A DNA stretch of 64,000 bases from NCBI GenBank assembly GCA_040954595.2, contig CM082578.2, positions 13,206,001-13,270,000 of the forward strand, in the 5' to 3' direction. The DNA comes from Balanoglossus misakiensis (Eukaryota; Hemichordata). Below, piece by piece: positions 28,090 through 40,950 of this stretch (within the stretch, counting starts at the first letter, position 1; each line of letters opens with the position of its first letter). The notes under the pieces were generated by a model. The model saw nothing but the letters and a program-made list of their open reading frames with translations. It was not told the origin of the DNA and ran no database searches. The translations under genes and the position numbers were made by a program.

Positions 28090-31000
28090 CGACGGGTTAA
28101 AGTCAACGACCCGGACGATGTGGGTTAAGTTGTACGCATAGTTTATATCAAATCGTACTTTGTGTCAGAGAAAAATAACAACTAAACTGTGAAGCACTCA
28201 GTGTCCGATGACTGGCACATGTATGCCTCGTTTGGGCATTGTCATGACCCTATACAACGTACGGATATTCTTCGCGGGATGATGATTTTTTTCTGAGAAA
28301 TGTTTGAGATCCAGAAGTGAGTCTGATTTATATTCTCCTCGTGTTGAGTTCTGACAGTTCCCACGATATCTCTGACCGGCTTTCTTTTTGGAGACAAAAG
28401 TTTACGCCGAAGTTTGGTCTCTTACAAAAACAGGGGCATAAAATGAGAGTCTGGGTTCCTTCATGCTTTAATAGTGAAAGAAAGCCATCTTCATTTGTAG
28501 TCTCGCTTGTCAGACGTTGAACCCGAGCTCGGGGTAGCAGTCTGGTAGACTTAAATTTTCATAGATATCGTTGAGGACAATGATTTTCACATGAGCGCTC
28601 GCGAAAATTGATAGTACTTCCAGTCCCATATCGCATGCGTAGATCAAAGGACGCGTTACGCTAGAATGACCTCTTCCTGGTTCGATAATGGCCAGGTAAT
28701 TGACCGATAAGACGAATATGAGAACATATAGACGCAGTCCTCGTGTTTGTTCTCACCGGTTATCAGACGTTTGATGACGGCCAGTGCCAGGGTTGTCTTG
28801 TTTACTGCCCTTTTCCACACGCGTGCGAATCTTTCTGAAGGATTTTAAACACGACCACGCCGTGATTTAACGTCACCAGTGCAAGGCCAGTTGGAGTATG
28901 CCATTCACCTTGAACAATATTAAGGACTCCCAGCATGCGAGTAATCGGGGCGGTAATTGGTCTACTGCACAATCTAAAAGCGTCGGATCATTTCAGAAAA
29001 AATGGGGTATGTTGTTCATGCGCCGCATCGGTCACTCGGTCCTACCCAAAAGTGTTTATTCTAATCAACGTTGATGCAATAATAATACTATATGATTCAC
29101 AACACGAATTAACAATATCACTCGCCGTGCATAATTTTTAATTCACCTAATGTTTTGTTTTATTTTGTTTGTTTTCTGTTATGTGTAGTTGTTTTGTTTT
29201 GATTGGTTTTCAAAAGTGTTCATCACTTAAGCCATGATATGGTGGTTTGGTTCCGGAATCGAGTTAGGAGGGCATCCCTTTCCCACAGTCTGCTATTCTA
29301 ACGCACATCACTGTGTGTTTTCTAAGCCGGGACGATCATTTCAAGCTTAAAGTGAAAACACAAACAGTGAATCATGGTTAATGGGGTGTGGTTTCTGTAA
29401 TTTCAATCCTAGCCAACAGCTGTGCCATTCAAACATTACACTGTAAGGCCAGGAAGAAAAAATGTATTGTTCCTCGAACTTTGTTCGACGAACTTTTTTC
29501 ACCTGTTTTACTTACCAGGGGGGGGCACAGTTTCAAACGAAGGGAGACTACAAAACACCATCACTGACATAACTAAACAAAAACACGCCATATGACATTT
29601 TCAATCGCTGATTCTTGGGAACAACATACATTCATCCTGACCTAGTGGTCTTCACTTGACGACCTTTGGTGACCCAGAGATTGGTCGATGGGTGCATGAA
29701 TAGTGAGTACAGCACTTAGAGGCCCTGTGTCCGTGCTCTCATTTCACTGAGTCAGGTGTATTTGATACAGCGTCCGTGTCGAGTAGCACGAAAAGACATC
29801 CATTACCCTGCGGATGACTTTATCAGGGCAGCTAAAATTAAAGAGGACAGCTTGCGACGGTATGTTGGGGGTTTCTTAACCTCAGTACGTTTGATAGAAG
29901 ACAAGTAGCGACAACCACAACAACATTGGTAAGATTCTTTCAGTTGATTCATATTTGTCTAGGGTGTCTTTTATGTTTCGAACACGACTTGGCCAACGCG
30001 GTTGTTGAGTTTTTGTTTGTCCCTACGGTAAGTTGACAGAACGACATAGACCAACTCGATCAAATGTCCGTGACTCTATATAGCACTTGTCAGATTGTGC
30101 CACATTCAAGTACTTGTATGTCAAACGGACTATGTCCTCTCCAACGATTGTCAATGCAGGCTTCACTCGTACCGTGGCAACGAATGAGCGATATCGCGCG
30201 TGTATCGGAGTTGATTTTTTCGTCGGTTACTACTCTCAAGTCCACCTGACAGAAGTTCATAATGAGTATGAATGACTGCATGTGCTACTTGAACCCTCAA
30301 ACCCCACCAGTAGGAATGTAAATCAATATGCAACGCTCGGCACTCCCTACAACCCTTTGACCCAGATAATTGTAATCTGCATACCGGCTGCTTTTAATGA
30401 GTTTGTTGAAGTCCACGATATTTGTGACAGCCGGACAGGTTAGGATACTTTCAGGATATTTTTCGGAGAATTTGAGTCACAACTTCCGGCCATAAAACTC
30501 TCTCGCTCACTTGTGGAGAACCACTTAATACTGTTATCTTGAGGGGGATGCGGGCGCTCACATGGTGAACTCAAAATGTTGTCGGCGTGTCCGAGTTAAG
30601 GGCACATCTCTGGGGACAGCCAGATTCACGGTGAGTGCTGTTGAATTGTACGGTATTGTTGAAGTCGCCATTCACAAACTCTCTATCCTACAGTTCAGGG
30701 ACTTCCACACCTGCCTCGATGCCATGAGCTTGACTCACGTGTAGGCTTAGTCGTGTGTGATTCGGCCCTGTTTTAGCTGAGTACACGGTCCCACATGTAC
30801 CTATACGGCGCTTTTGTTTTGCCTGGTTGTTGTGTATCTCAGGTAACCGTCACAGTACTGTACCGATCTGATTGTGTTGCATACCCCACATGCGTACCGT
30901 GGGGCCATGTAAAACATGTTTTAAAGCGTTATGCACTGTACTCTGCTCTGGAATAGATTTGGTTAATGGTCTTGCGTCGGAGCGCGGTCCAGCCCCGTGC

Positions 31001-31357
31001 GTGAGTGAATCTCCAAACCTTAAAATTCTCCATTCGCTCTCTGACATTCTTCTCCCCAGTCTAGCCTACCACTTGTGCCAAATCGTCATGTATATACGTT
31101 CACCCCTGCCAGCAACTAGCGCACTTTCATCTGAATGCAGTTAATCACACTGTGACCCGATGATCAAATATGAAAATATAAGAACGCACTATGTACTGCG
31201 CGCAACACGGCGTGACTGTTGACCGATTGGATTTTTGTGATCATTAAATGTGAGAACACACAGTGCTGGCCGAATAAGGTTTACTGCACTCGATTATTTC
31301 GTTCAACATAGGAGGCATGGAGTGGTTTCTGCGGTGATTACAACGCAGGCTATACGT

Positions 31358-31492
31358 ATGGCCAAAAATCAGACTCCGTCTTTACCTTCTGTTGTTTCTG
31401 TTCTGCTCTTGCCGCTTCTCGTACAGCTGACGTCATCGGCAATGGCACGCGGAACTTTTGTCCCCGCAGCTGATTTTAATCATGTTCTATGA
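31358..31492 (+). CDS. Hypothetical 44-residue open frame with signal-peptide-like sequence
   Basis: ATG at 31358 starts MAKNQTPSLPSVV, followed by a Leu-rich hydrophobic core (VLLLPLLVQL) and a small-residue cleavage-like site (TSSAMA). The frame ends after RGTFVPAADFNHVL. It could be the first coding exon of a secreted protein or a tiny secreted peptide. No partner exon was found, so chance remains likely. Confidence 0.2.
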   Translation: MAKNQTPSLPSVVSVLLLPLLVQLTSSAMARGTFVPAADFNHVL

Positions 31493-34460
31493 GATATAGG
31501 GCGGTGAGAACTCTACGAATGTTGACATGCGTGTATCATTCAGGTGATAAAGATATAAACTTTCACTCAGAGTTGTGAACCCGCGCGTTCTGTTACGTTG
31601 CATTGCACCGCCAGTTCGCACAGAATGTTTCGGATCACGGATGTTACTAACACTTGTTCTGTGGAGGGTACATGCAGATCATGATTTATTCAATGGGCGA
31701 CAGAAATGGCGATATTTGACTCCTTAATGTGAGCTAAAAGCAGGGTAGTGCTCTAAGTACAAAACAAAGAAGCCTGCCTTCTATAAGAAGACACAAAAGT
31801 CACACAAAGCAGGCACTATCGTGCGGCAGTAGGCCTAATAGAAATCTTTGAAAGGGCGACCTGAAATTATTTGGGAGGGAAAGTGTTCGCACGCTCTTTT
31901 GATAACTTGGAAAGACATAATAAGCCTTGCCACGGGCAGAAATACGTAAAATTTGCAAGAAATATCTCCTTTGATATTCTTGAAAGTTGTAACCCGACCT
32001 GGTTTGTTCGTTGCTGCATAGGTGCATGAAAACTTGACGATCTTCCTCGGGGGAAAATTTGAACGAGACCGAAGAAAACTTATATCCCAGCGTGTCCAAT
32101 GAACCGTTCAGTGAACTAGGCCTTTTACTTCCAAACAAGATGTGAAAGTATTGTCTGCCAAAAGACCACGTACAAACAACAATATCGATGACGACACGCG
32201 CCCATGACCCCGTATGACCCGTCGCCTGGTGACGGCATTATCGTTGCATTGTGCAAAATAAAGGAGTGTTTTCCTTTCACTGAAGTTAACCCGATTAGCC
32301 CACCAACGTTAAATACTAGTATGACAATTACACTAGCTATATTCAAGGGGCCGTGGATAATTACAACACGACTATCATCAGTGATAATCTTGTTCACCGT
32401 GCGTATGCAGTGTTATAATTATCGACGGTCCCTAAAAGGCAAACGATAACAGATGATGGTATGCGGTAGCGAGGTTGCAGTATTTCTGATCTAAGAGGCT
32501 GGTCCGTAGAAATGCTGGTATTAGTTTATACTAATACAGACTGGGGGATGATCGACGTTTTGTTTTCTGATGGCATTGCTGTGAATTCGACAGAAACTAT
32601 TGGACAGCACTCACAGAAACTATGTATTAAATATAAGCTTCTGTGCTCACATGAAATTCCGGCTATTCAACTTGAACAATGAAAGTAAACCCGTAGGCAA
32701 AATCGGATGTTACTCTACGCGACAAATACTTGAATGCTTGCAAGTGTAATTGCTGCGGTGGTATATTTGTCTGAATTGCTTTCATTCCAATACCCGTACC
32801 TACATCACCGTACAGAGTACAATGTAATGCGAAATTGAGAAACCATAGTAATTTACGCGACAATCAGCGTGAAAGTAAAAAAATCAAATTACGAGAAATC
32901 TAGAGAGCGCGATGTGTTATAATGACATAATGACCATCTTATTTGGTGTCACGAGGTAACTTAATATCGAAGCATTGCCCGAATTACCCACCCTTTTTGA
33001 AAGGCGTGTTATCGGAACCATAAGCTTACAATCTTTCCTCGGTACAGTATAAAGCGAAATTTGTATAGCTGCGAAGACGAGTTTAAAATCAGTTCAAGTT
33101 CGAGAAGAACAGGTAATCGGAAAACACCTCTATTTTTTTTATCTGTTTGTTTTTTATCTAACCTACAGTTTCTTGTTTACACACCCAAGCAAAAGGACCA
33201 GAATTAGGTTTCAGTGTAGTCGGCATACGTTCAGGGCGCATTCTTACGGCTGTCGACGACTAAGAATTGATGTTCGAATTAAAATTAAGGTACATACATG
33301 TGTATATAGTGACAGTACAAGCTGTGTGTTTGCAGAGTGTGTGTGGATGGAATTCTAAGTAGGCCAAAGAGCAGACACGGACAACATAGGCCTAATTACT
33401 GAAAATAGCATCCACAGTCCGTGTCCTCCTAATACCCAAAGTTGCGTCTGCTGAACCTATATGCTGACGTCATAGTAAAACCTAGTACGTGTATTCCGCT
33501 GTACATCCCAATGAAGAATGTAGCCACGTGTCAGGACTTAAAATCACAGCTTGTTCGCTGTGTTCCCCAAGAAGCTACAAGCGGAAAGCGAGCCGTGAAA
33601 TTTGGCATGCTTCCCAGCGGAACTGTTTGAAGACAGCTGTCTCAGTTGGCATCGAGTATGATACATAAAGTGTATATTAGCTAAGATTTTATGAAGTAGG
33701 AATTCATGATGCATGATGTAAGGTTACAAGGTCCAAGCCACAAGCAGTGAACAGAGGGTGCTGTGGAAATTCCCGTGGAAAGAGTTTGGATATATATTTC
33801 GTGGTTACCCGAGTTCATCCACTCTCTCCACTGAGTCGTTGTCACCACAGCAACGTTAACGTTTGACGCCTTACAATACACAAATAATCATTTTTCACAG
33901 TTGAAAACTTTCTCTCTTGTACACATGGTGCGCCATAAGCCTGCCATTGTCTTGTACCTGCTGTTGCGGTTTCCATGTTTGCAAAAAATAGGAGATCCCC
34001 GGAGACTATATTGATTGGTAATCACACACAGACTACAGTCACTCCAATATCGCCAACGCAACGTATAAGTGGTTGTCGACTTCACTTCGGTCTGGCTCGA
34101 TCATATTTCCCCATACATTACATGATGTACGAGCAGCGGAAAGCGTCCAGGAACGCGTTTAATACAATGGCTATTGGGAGCAACATATCAACATGGTTTG
34201 AAACATGAACGTGCATGAAACACATGTTGTCATTAAGTGGCCTATAGCGCGGCAATTCACGGACGCAGCTGTCTCCAATAGCCCATATAGCATGTATCAA
34301 TTGTTTGGCTAGCACAGCTAATGTCCCGTCGTCGTAGACGTCGATCGCTATTCAGATTACCTGACCAAAAATTCTAACGGTGTCGATATCGCGTTTTTAT
34401 CGGCCAAGGTACTCCTCTCGCATTTTCTCACGCGAAAACATGCACAAACAGGATATAAAC

Positions 34461-34642
34461 AAATGATGACGTTCCCGTAGGATTAATCAAAATAGCACTG
34501 ACAGTGTAGGGACCATCTGTACAAGGTGGCCTTAATTTGGAAAAGTCAAAGGTCAAACGTGTTATCCCCGACATCGTCATCATCACGTACGCAGAAATAT
34601 TACGGCATAACTCCGAGAGCAGTCATCTAGCCCCGTGCCAAG
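34461..34642 (+). promoter_or_regulatory. Putative non-coding first exon/promoter of aminergic-like receptor 1
   Basis: This stretch and 42341-42505 are clearly related (shared AAATGATGAC, CGCAGAAATATTAC, CATAACTC, GCAGTCA). Both end in an AG followed by a strong donor, GTAAGC here and GTAAGT there. The similarity continues about 65 bases into the presumed intron. The matching acceptor is CTTCTGACAG at 39037, just upstream of the receptor 1 start codon. The exon start is not defined by sequence. A dispersed repeat is the alternative. Confidence 0.5.
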
Positions 34643-37600
34643 GTAAGCATTTCGATCAAAGTATGAAGTTCAAAGGGACGTTTCTTTGATATACACCACT
34701 TTTCAGCATAATGTCGATATTGTAGACAGCCGGCAGAAAAACATACCAACGAAGTGACGCGAATTTACCCACTTCGGTTAGATTAATAGCAATCGCCAAA
34801 ACCTGGATAAAATCTCTCAATTTTTGCTATCGTTTTTTATGTTTAAAATACACCAATGCGGCAGCAGGGCATTTCATGCAAAAATGTACAAATATAAAAC
34901 CCGCCTTTAAAACGCCGGCAAACCGTAACATTTACTGTTCAGCTTCCATCAACTGGTTAAACCCGCATAAATGGTGACACACTTTTCTGTTGCCAGATTT
35001 AGAACTTGAAACTGACGGACATCACGACTAATTTGTCATTCGTATATCTAGGACACTCCCGGTCCTGTAAATTCTGGTGGTACAGAAATAAAATTCCTAA
35101 AATAGCTTTCCATTGATGTATAAGTCTTCGATGTAAAAATGTTATTTGGCATAAACATTTGCAATATTACAAATGTGTTGTCATGAACATCACAAGCTAC
35201 GTCGTATTACTCAGCTATGTCTGAACTAATTACTGTCCAGTTGCTGAGATAGGTCACTTATTAAGAATATATACTTTAGGAAATGTTTCCCCAACCCACA
35301 TCCTCACAATATAACAAAAGTTCCAACTGCTATACACGCGTTCCTTGAGCTCCGTTTTAATGCCAGAAGTTTGCTTGGACGAGTTGTTCTGTGCTCCCAT
35401 CCGCGGCGGAAGGTGTCCGCGGATAAGAGTGACTAACGTATGGCCCGTGTAGAGACTATTCCACTGACCGAAATACAGCACATACCGGTGGGATTATGAT
35501 ATATCTATGTGGCCAACGCATGGCGCTTATCGCTAATATAATTAGCAGTAATTTTCAGTCGGATTATTGATAGCCTATTAATTAATACAGAATCTAATCT
35601 ATGTAACCGCGCCAACGATTGGCCCCCAAAGGCGAGAACAAATGACAAGTTGAAGTAACCAGAACGTGGCTTTGGAAATAATGTCACGTTCAATCAAATG
35701 ATATACTTATTATATGGTCCCTGTGCGAATACAAAATGATAATACATGTATTAAATACATCGCATAGAACTTAAACCACATTTCTTCGCGCGTAATCGCA
35801 CTGTGCGGGGTTTTAACTGATCACCTGACCTCAAATTTCGATTCAATTTCAATATTTCCGCCCGACCAAATGTAATTCGACACGAATAAGAAATAAATAA
35901 ATCATAGCTTATATTAGACCGAAAAACATATGAGCCTGCAGCTATTCTCAATTTCAGGTCGTCATGGCCTAATATTCGTAATAGGTTTCATAAGCAATGT
36001 AATGATTTTCAATTTATAGTCATTTATGTCGTCAGTTTTTCTCGGATTAAAATAAATAAGTTTGACTAAGCTTTAAATAATCTCTGTAAACATGCTAAAT
36101 ACCAAATTATATTATACCAGTATATTGATGGTGTAAATCACGCCATTTGATTGGTCGAGACACGTCACGTGACCGTGATATATTAGCCATATACCACAGT
36201 CATATATCATAGTCAAAGAAAATGCCTTTTTAAAATGTTTTATGCAAAGTTTCAATATACTGGCATAATATAATAGCAATAAAACACCCCCAGCCATGGT
36301 ATACCACTCGATTTTGACCAGTTCGACTCCATATACGCACTCGCTATCGCTCGTGCGTATATGTCGTGAACTGGTCAAAATCTCGTGGTATACCATGGCT
36401 GGGGGTGTTTTATTGCTTAATTAATTATGGTACCTTATCGTGTACCTCATTTCATACCAAACTAAGGTGCCTGTAACAGAACACCCATCTTCGAAGGAAA
36501 GTGGTTCGGGTCGCTCTGGAGTAGCCTAAGACTCCATATTTCACACACGCGCTTCTTGGTAGTGACGTATATTTTCTTGCGTCAACCTTTACAGAATTTC
36601 TCTATTAAATCTTCACGACAACCAATCTTCCACAAAGCAATTAAATTACTACGTAAACCAAAATAAAAACCGCTCTTCAATCAAACCTGTTACTGACTTT
36701 CATTACCGGGGTTTTAATGGCCCTTGCAGAGAACGGCCAAAGGCAAAAAGACATTAGACTGTCTTCAAAACAATGTGAATATCACCTGATTGCCTTCCAG
36801 TGATGTCAATAACTATATATCGGACAGCTTATTTATGAAATATCCGCTTGAGAATTTGTGCAATTACCTTTCGCACTTTGTTCTCCTAATGACATGTTTA
36901 GGGAACCCAAGCAAATGTCCGCTGTTTGAAAACACATTAGTTCACGTGTATATGGCCTATATGTAAGCCCCGCACGAGACACACAGAGCGCAAATGAGTA
37001 AGTTACGAGGCGATATGATGACGATATCACAGAAAGTAACGATAATGAGAAATAAATAAGGCATAACCATAAAGAATACAGCTATTGTGTGCGATTATTC
37101 ACATGCAAGATGATTTTCCCAATGGTATATTGGTGACGTTCAAAACATTAAAATTTAAATATATTTCACGTTAACTTTGTTTGCGACTATTTTTATTGTC
37201 TTGTGCCGTAAAAGCATGGCACGGCCTAATACACTTTAGAGTGTACGCAAAACAAATTGGCAAATTTAGGTCGTGACCACCTGACACGCGTATGTACATG
37301 GAATTTCATCTTCGGTCGCTGTTTTCTTATTTTCTACGTCCGTTTTATTGTTCAGTACAATACTGTTTGTAACAAAACAGAACCGGCCTTTTGGTGTGTT
37401 TGTGTATCAAACAGCCCACAGAAAGACCATAAAAATGAACGTTGCTCAAAGGGTTGAGTGGCGTTGGCGAATCCTTTAACTATTCTATCCAAAACGTTTA
37501 AACCCAATTCGTCCGACCCCCCCCCCCCCCTCCCCGCAAAGTATCATTCACTCGCCGGTCATGATATTGGAACGCCTTAAAGAAATAACGTTACGACTCG

Positions 37601-39037
37601 TCTGCCACGCATGTGCTTGACATGTCAATTTAATTTATTTATTAAATTTGCTGATGAGATCAATTTTGAAAAACAACACCGCAGTCAATCATGCTCAACA
37701 GAAATCGTGATAATTTCCCGGCAGAGTAAGAAAATTCTCTGGATACTGTTGGAGCAAAGAATGGATTGTGTACAGCGTGACGACGCAAACATGTTGCTGG
37801 TTGGGTCAGAGTAAGTGAACGCAAATATTTGACGTTTAATAATTTATAACCTCCACAATTAGCACCACGGACGTCATATTCGATATGCAGTCCTCTTGGG
37901 CACATAAGAATGGTAGAACATACTTTTGTAGACATGCTGGCGTGTTTGAACGCGAGAGTTTTTATTTGGTCGGTTCATACATAGGGGTACATCGTACGAC
38001 CAGATACTGTTCAGGGATCCTATGTGTCACAAGGTAAGCTTGTACGTGAGACATGGTATATTCTAGATGACAAATGCTACGCCTACAGATTACAACCAAT
38101 AGTCATATTTTTTAAATGTATAGATCAATTATCTCAGTGGAAACTAAAATATTATGATGTGGATTAATCCGTTTACATTGGCTCTAATTACATTAAAAGC
38201 ACAGGTCTAAACTACTTTATCATCTGATAGACATGATCTTCCACGCGTGTGTGGCTTGTTTCGTCAAAATGGCAATGAAACTGGCCAATTTGTCTATTCT
38301 TGCAAGTGTCGGGGTTTTTGAATGAGTCTGACCATTGTTAGGCATAGTCCCTGAAGTACTTCCGTGATAGTAACTGTACAGGAGGCATTGTCATCTGTAT
38401 CATTCACAAAAGATGCATTAACCACTTAACCTTTTTTGTCACAATACAAGCATTACAGCGTTGAAACATGACAATTTGATGTCCACGATCCAAAATAGTG
38501 GTTTGACAGAACATGTACATGTCCTGTCACTCACAGTGAGTGAAGTCGAGGAAGGTTCACACACGTAGGAAGTCTCACACTTTCTTCAACTTCACACACA
38601 AGTCACAAAGTTAGAGGATTTCTCTCTCGTGCCTGTGTTGCAAGCAGATGCGTTGGCTTCGGCCTTGTGGTGACCTCGTGGTAGTTTTTATGTCGAATTG
38701 TGATGGTACCAGTGCACGTTACCGTGGCATACCGTATATTTTATCACAGGGTTAATTATTTCGATGAACTAGAAACCCAACCGTACCTTCACCAAATGTT
38801 TGTTTGGCATTTGAGCAAAAAACAGCCGGGTGTGTTGTTTGTCTTCCTACGCGAAAATTGGAAGAATTGGTATTAATTTTGCGCACGGCACCGTAAATAT
38901 AAGCAAATTATTGTAATGGCACCTATTTGCAAGACGGCGGCGTCTTTGTAGATTTATAATGATATAAATATTGCCAGCAGTGAAGTTTTTCAAGTTGTGC
39001 GAATATTGTTTGATATTATTTGTGTTTCTTCTGACAG
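34643..39037 (+). other. Putative 5' UTR intron of receptor 1
   Basis: Contains the long fold-back near 36.3 kb and a 16-C homopolymer near 37516. No coding exon was recognised. If the upstream exon is not real, this is simply intergenic DNA. Confidence 0.45.
36276..36418. mobile_element. Long fold-back (MITE-like) element
   Basis: Two arms of about 65 bases, nearly perfect reverse complements, face each other across a loop of about 12 bases (TCGCTATCGCTC). The arm tips read AGCAATAAAACACCCCCAGC and the inner ends ATATACGCAC. A related stretch with CACGTGACC lies just to the left (36140-36200) and may be part of the same insertion. Such structures are typical of non-autonomous DNA transposons, but no target-site duplication is certain. 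Confidence 0.7.
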
Positions 39038-39201
39038 GAATGTACGGGTTGCATGCGACGTAGAAAAGAGAGACACCTGCCCACCATTGTTTTTTTGTTC
39101 TGAACTAACACATATAACCAGCCAATCATCCAGCATGTTGAGAGCCTTACTAACAGCATGATCTTGAACGCACGCGGACTTCCTGCCAACGCTGCAAAAG
39201 T
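39038..39201 (+). other. 5' UTR portion of the receptor 1 coding exon, with short uORFs
   Basis: Begins after acceptor CTTCTGACAG. It contains ATG at 39040, opening an 8-codon frame that closes at TAG, and another ATG shortly after. The corresponding region of receptor 2 also carries a short upstream frame. Confidence 0.55.
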
Positions 39202-40950
39202 ATGATTGCATCGACTTTGGCACAGAACTCTACGTTTAACTCCACGCTGGCAACAGAATGGAGCAATTGGACGCGAATCATATCGACCCCGTCGGTGGCG
39301 ACAGCAACGCAGTTTGTCATGATCGAGGCGACGTCGGCTTCTCCGGACAATGCGACAAATGTGACCGATCCCGGCGACGAAGAGGTGTACCGGGAGCCGT
39401 ACTCGCAGGGTCTGATCATCCTCCTCGCTGTGTTGACGTCCACCATAACCATGACGGCGATCGTCGGAAACACTTTGATACTCTCGGCCTTCTTCACCAC
39501 TCCGAGGTTGCGGCGTCTGACGACGTACTTCTACGCCAGTCTGGCTGTGTCCGACCTGGCCGCCGGCATACTCGTCATGCCCTTCATGATGTCCTTCACG
39601 CTGACCGCCTCGTGGAACTTCGGTAAAGCGTTCTGCAAAATCTGGCTCTGCATCGACATGTTTGTGTACTCCGCCTCCGTTTTCCACATGTGCGCTATAT
39701 GTCTGGACCGATTTCTGGCCATCAGGTTCCCGTTGAGGTACATGATCAAGCGGACGAAGAAGCTCATACTGTCGTTCATCGCCGTCGCCTGGTGTCTGGC
39801 GCTGGTAACGGAGGTCCCGGTGACGATCTTCTACGAGCACGTTGTCGGCGAGAGCATCGTCGATTACGGAGCGGAGTGTGACGTCGAGTGGGTCAACAAC
39901 GCAGCCATTACCATCTACAGCTTTGTCGTCACAGTGGTCATTCCGTTCTTTTTCATGTTGATTCTTTCGACGTTTATATTTGTCACCATACGCCGAAGAA
40001 GGGAGCTGTCGGGCGGGGATAAAAAGAACGGGAAGAAACGCGCCAAAACCAGAAACTCGGGGGACCGAGATCAGAATACCGACCAAGTGCCTGTGGTAGG
40101 AAAACCCCCAACAAAATTAAACGGGTTCAGAGACTGCTTTGCTTTGCCGGGAAGGCGAAAAAGCTACAACCTTTCCGCGGAAGGCGTCGCAAAGGACACC
40201 CACGAAGCCGTTGTCAGTGTCAAGTTTGAGCAGAAAAACGACGATTTTATGACTTTCGTGAACAGGGCGTTCCAGATTGAGGACATGCGCACCAGTGCAA
40301 TGCAAAATGTCAAGGGGGAGCGCGGTCTCGGGAGGAGCACGCGTGAATTCGGCGCCGCTGCCGCCAGAGACGAGAATGGCCCGGAAAATCCCGCGTGTGG
40401 TCAGGTAGATTGCACGAATAACGGGAAAGAGTCAAACTCGCTCGACAAGGACAGCACGGATGCGGTGTGTGACGAGAACGACAACAGCAACGGGGCAGTT
40501 CCCGAAAACGAGTCGCGGGATTTGCGTGGGGTCGACGTGGCTAAAAGGAAAAGCGTTAGTTATTCGGATGACGTAAACAGACGCTCCAGCCAATCGGCCA
40601 GAAGATCTCTATCGTCCACACAGCAAAAGTCCAACGAAAGGCGAGCCGTCATAACAATGTCGATCTTGATCGGCGTCTTTCTGCTCACCTGGTTACCGTG
40701 GAAGTTGACCACAATTGCCGACGCTATCGCCGAAAAATACCTGTTTCCAGAACTGTGGTACGACCTGGCCATTTGGCTGCAATACTCCAATTCCATGATT
40801 AACCCTTTTCTGTACGTACTCAGAGAAAACGACTTCAAAATCGCAATCAAGAGAATTTTGTGTCGAGTTTTCTGTTGCAAGAAAATCAAAAGCCCTTCAA
40901 ATTATCGGAAGTCTTCTTCTTCGAGTGCTTTGAGTGTTTTATATCGATAG
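39202..40950 (+). CDS. Aminergic-like class A GPCR, receptor 1 of cluster
   Basis: 582-aa plasma-membrane receptor in one coding exon. The extracellular N-terminus (1-68) has several N-glycosylation sites (NST, NWT, NAT, NVT). TM1 holds Asn90 (1.50) and TM2 Asp118 (2.50). TM3 runs from Cys145 (3.25) through Asp152 (3.32, the amine anchor) to Asp169-Arg170-Phe171. Cys226 in ECL2 pairs with Cys145. TM5 has Ser240 (5.42), Thr244 (5.46) and Pro248. The third intracellular loop is about 215 residues. TM6 is TWLPWK, with Trp497 (6.48) and Lys501 at 6.52. TM7 has Trp525 (7.40), Tyr528 (7.43) and NPFLY. The tail carries Cys residues (VFCCKK) suited to palmitoylation. The long loop 3 and TM3/TM7 residues fit biogenic amine receptors, but no known subtype is matched and Lys6.52 is atypical. 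G-protein coupling cannot be read from sequence. Confidence 0.92.
   Translation: MIASTLAQNSTFNSTLATEWSNWTRIISTPSVATATQFVMIEATSASPDNATNVTDPGDEEVYREPYSQGLIILLAVLTSTITMTAIVGNTLILSAFFTTPRLRRLTTYFYASLAVSDLAAGILVMPFMMSFTLTASWNFGKAFCKIWLCIDMFVYSASVFHMCAICLDRFLAIRFPLRYMIKRTKKLILSFIAVAWCLALVTEVPVTIFYEHVVGESIVDYGAECDVEWVNNAAITIYSFVVTVVIPFFFMLILSTFIFVTIRRRRELSGGDKKNGKKRAKTRNSGDRDQNTDQVPVVGKPPTKLNGFRDCFALPGRRKSYNLSAEGVAKDTHEAVVSVKFEQKNDDFMTFVNRAFQIEDMRTSAMQNVKGERGLGRSTREFGAAAARDENGPENPACGQVDCTNNGKESNSLDKDSTDAVCDENDNSNGAVPENESRDLRGVDVAKRKSVSYSDDVNRRSSQSARRSLSSTQQKSNERRAVITMSILIGVFLLTWLPWKLTTIADAIAEKYLFPELWYDLAIWLQYSNSMINPFLYVLRENDFKIAIKRILCRVFCCKKIKSPSNYRKSSSSSALSVLYR

Larger units (their letters stand above)
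23560..34460. other. Long intergenic region
   Basis: About 11 kb of AT-rich DNA with many stop codons in all frames. Only scattered items stand out: a 20-bp tandem duplication (25954-25993), a TCTCGCGAGA palindrome (26488-26497), a poly-C run near 27453, and two weak open frames listed separately. I see no convincing gene, tRNA or mobile element. Confidence 0.5.

Noticed and set aside
39016-40086. 356-codon open frame on the minus strand opposite receptor 1
   Set aside because: It is antisense to a clear seven-helix receptor. Similar mirror frames occur opposite receptors 2 and 3, which is explained by codon bias of the sense gene. The product is low-complexity, rich in His, Arg, Asp and Gly.
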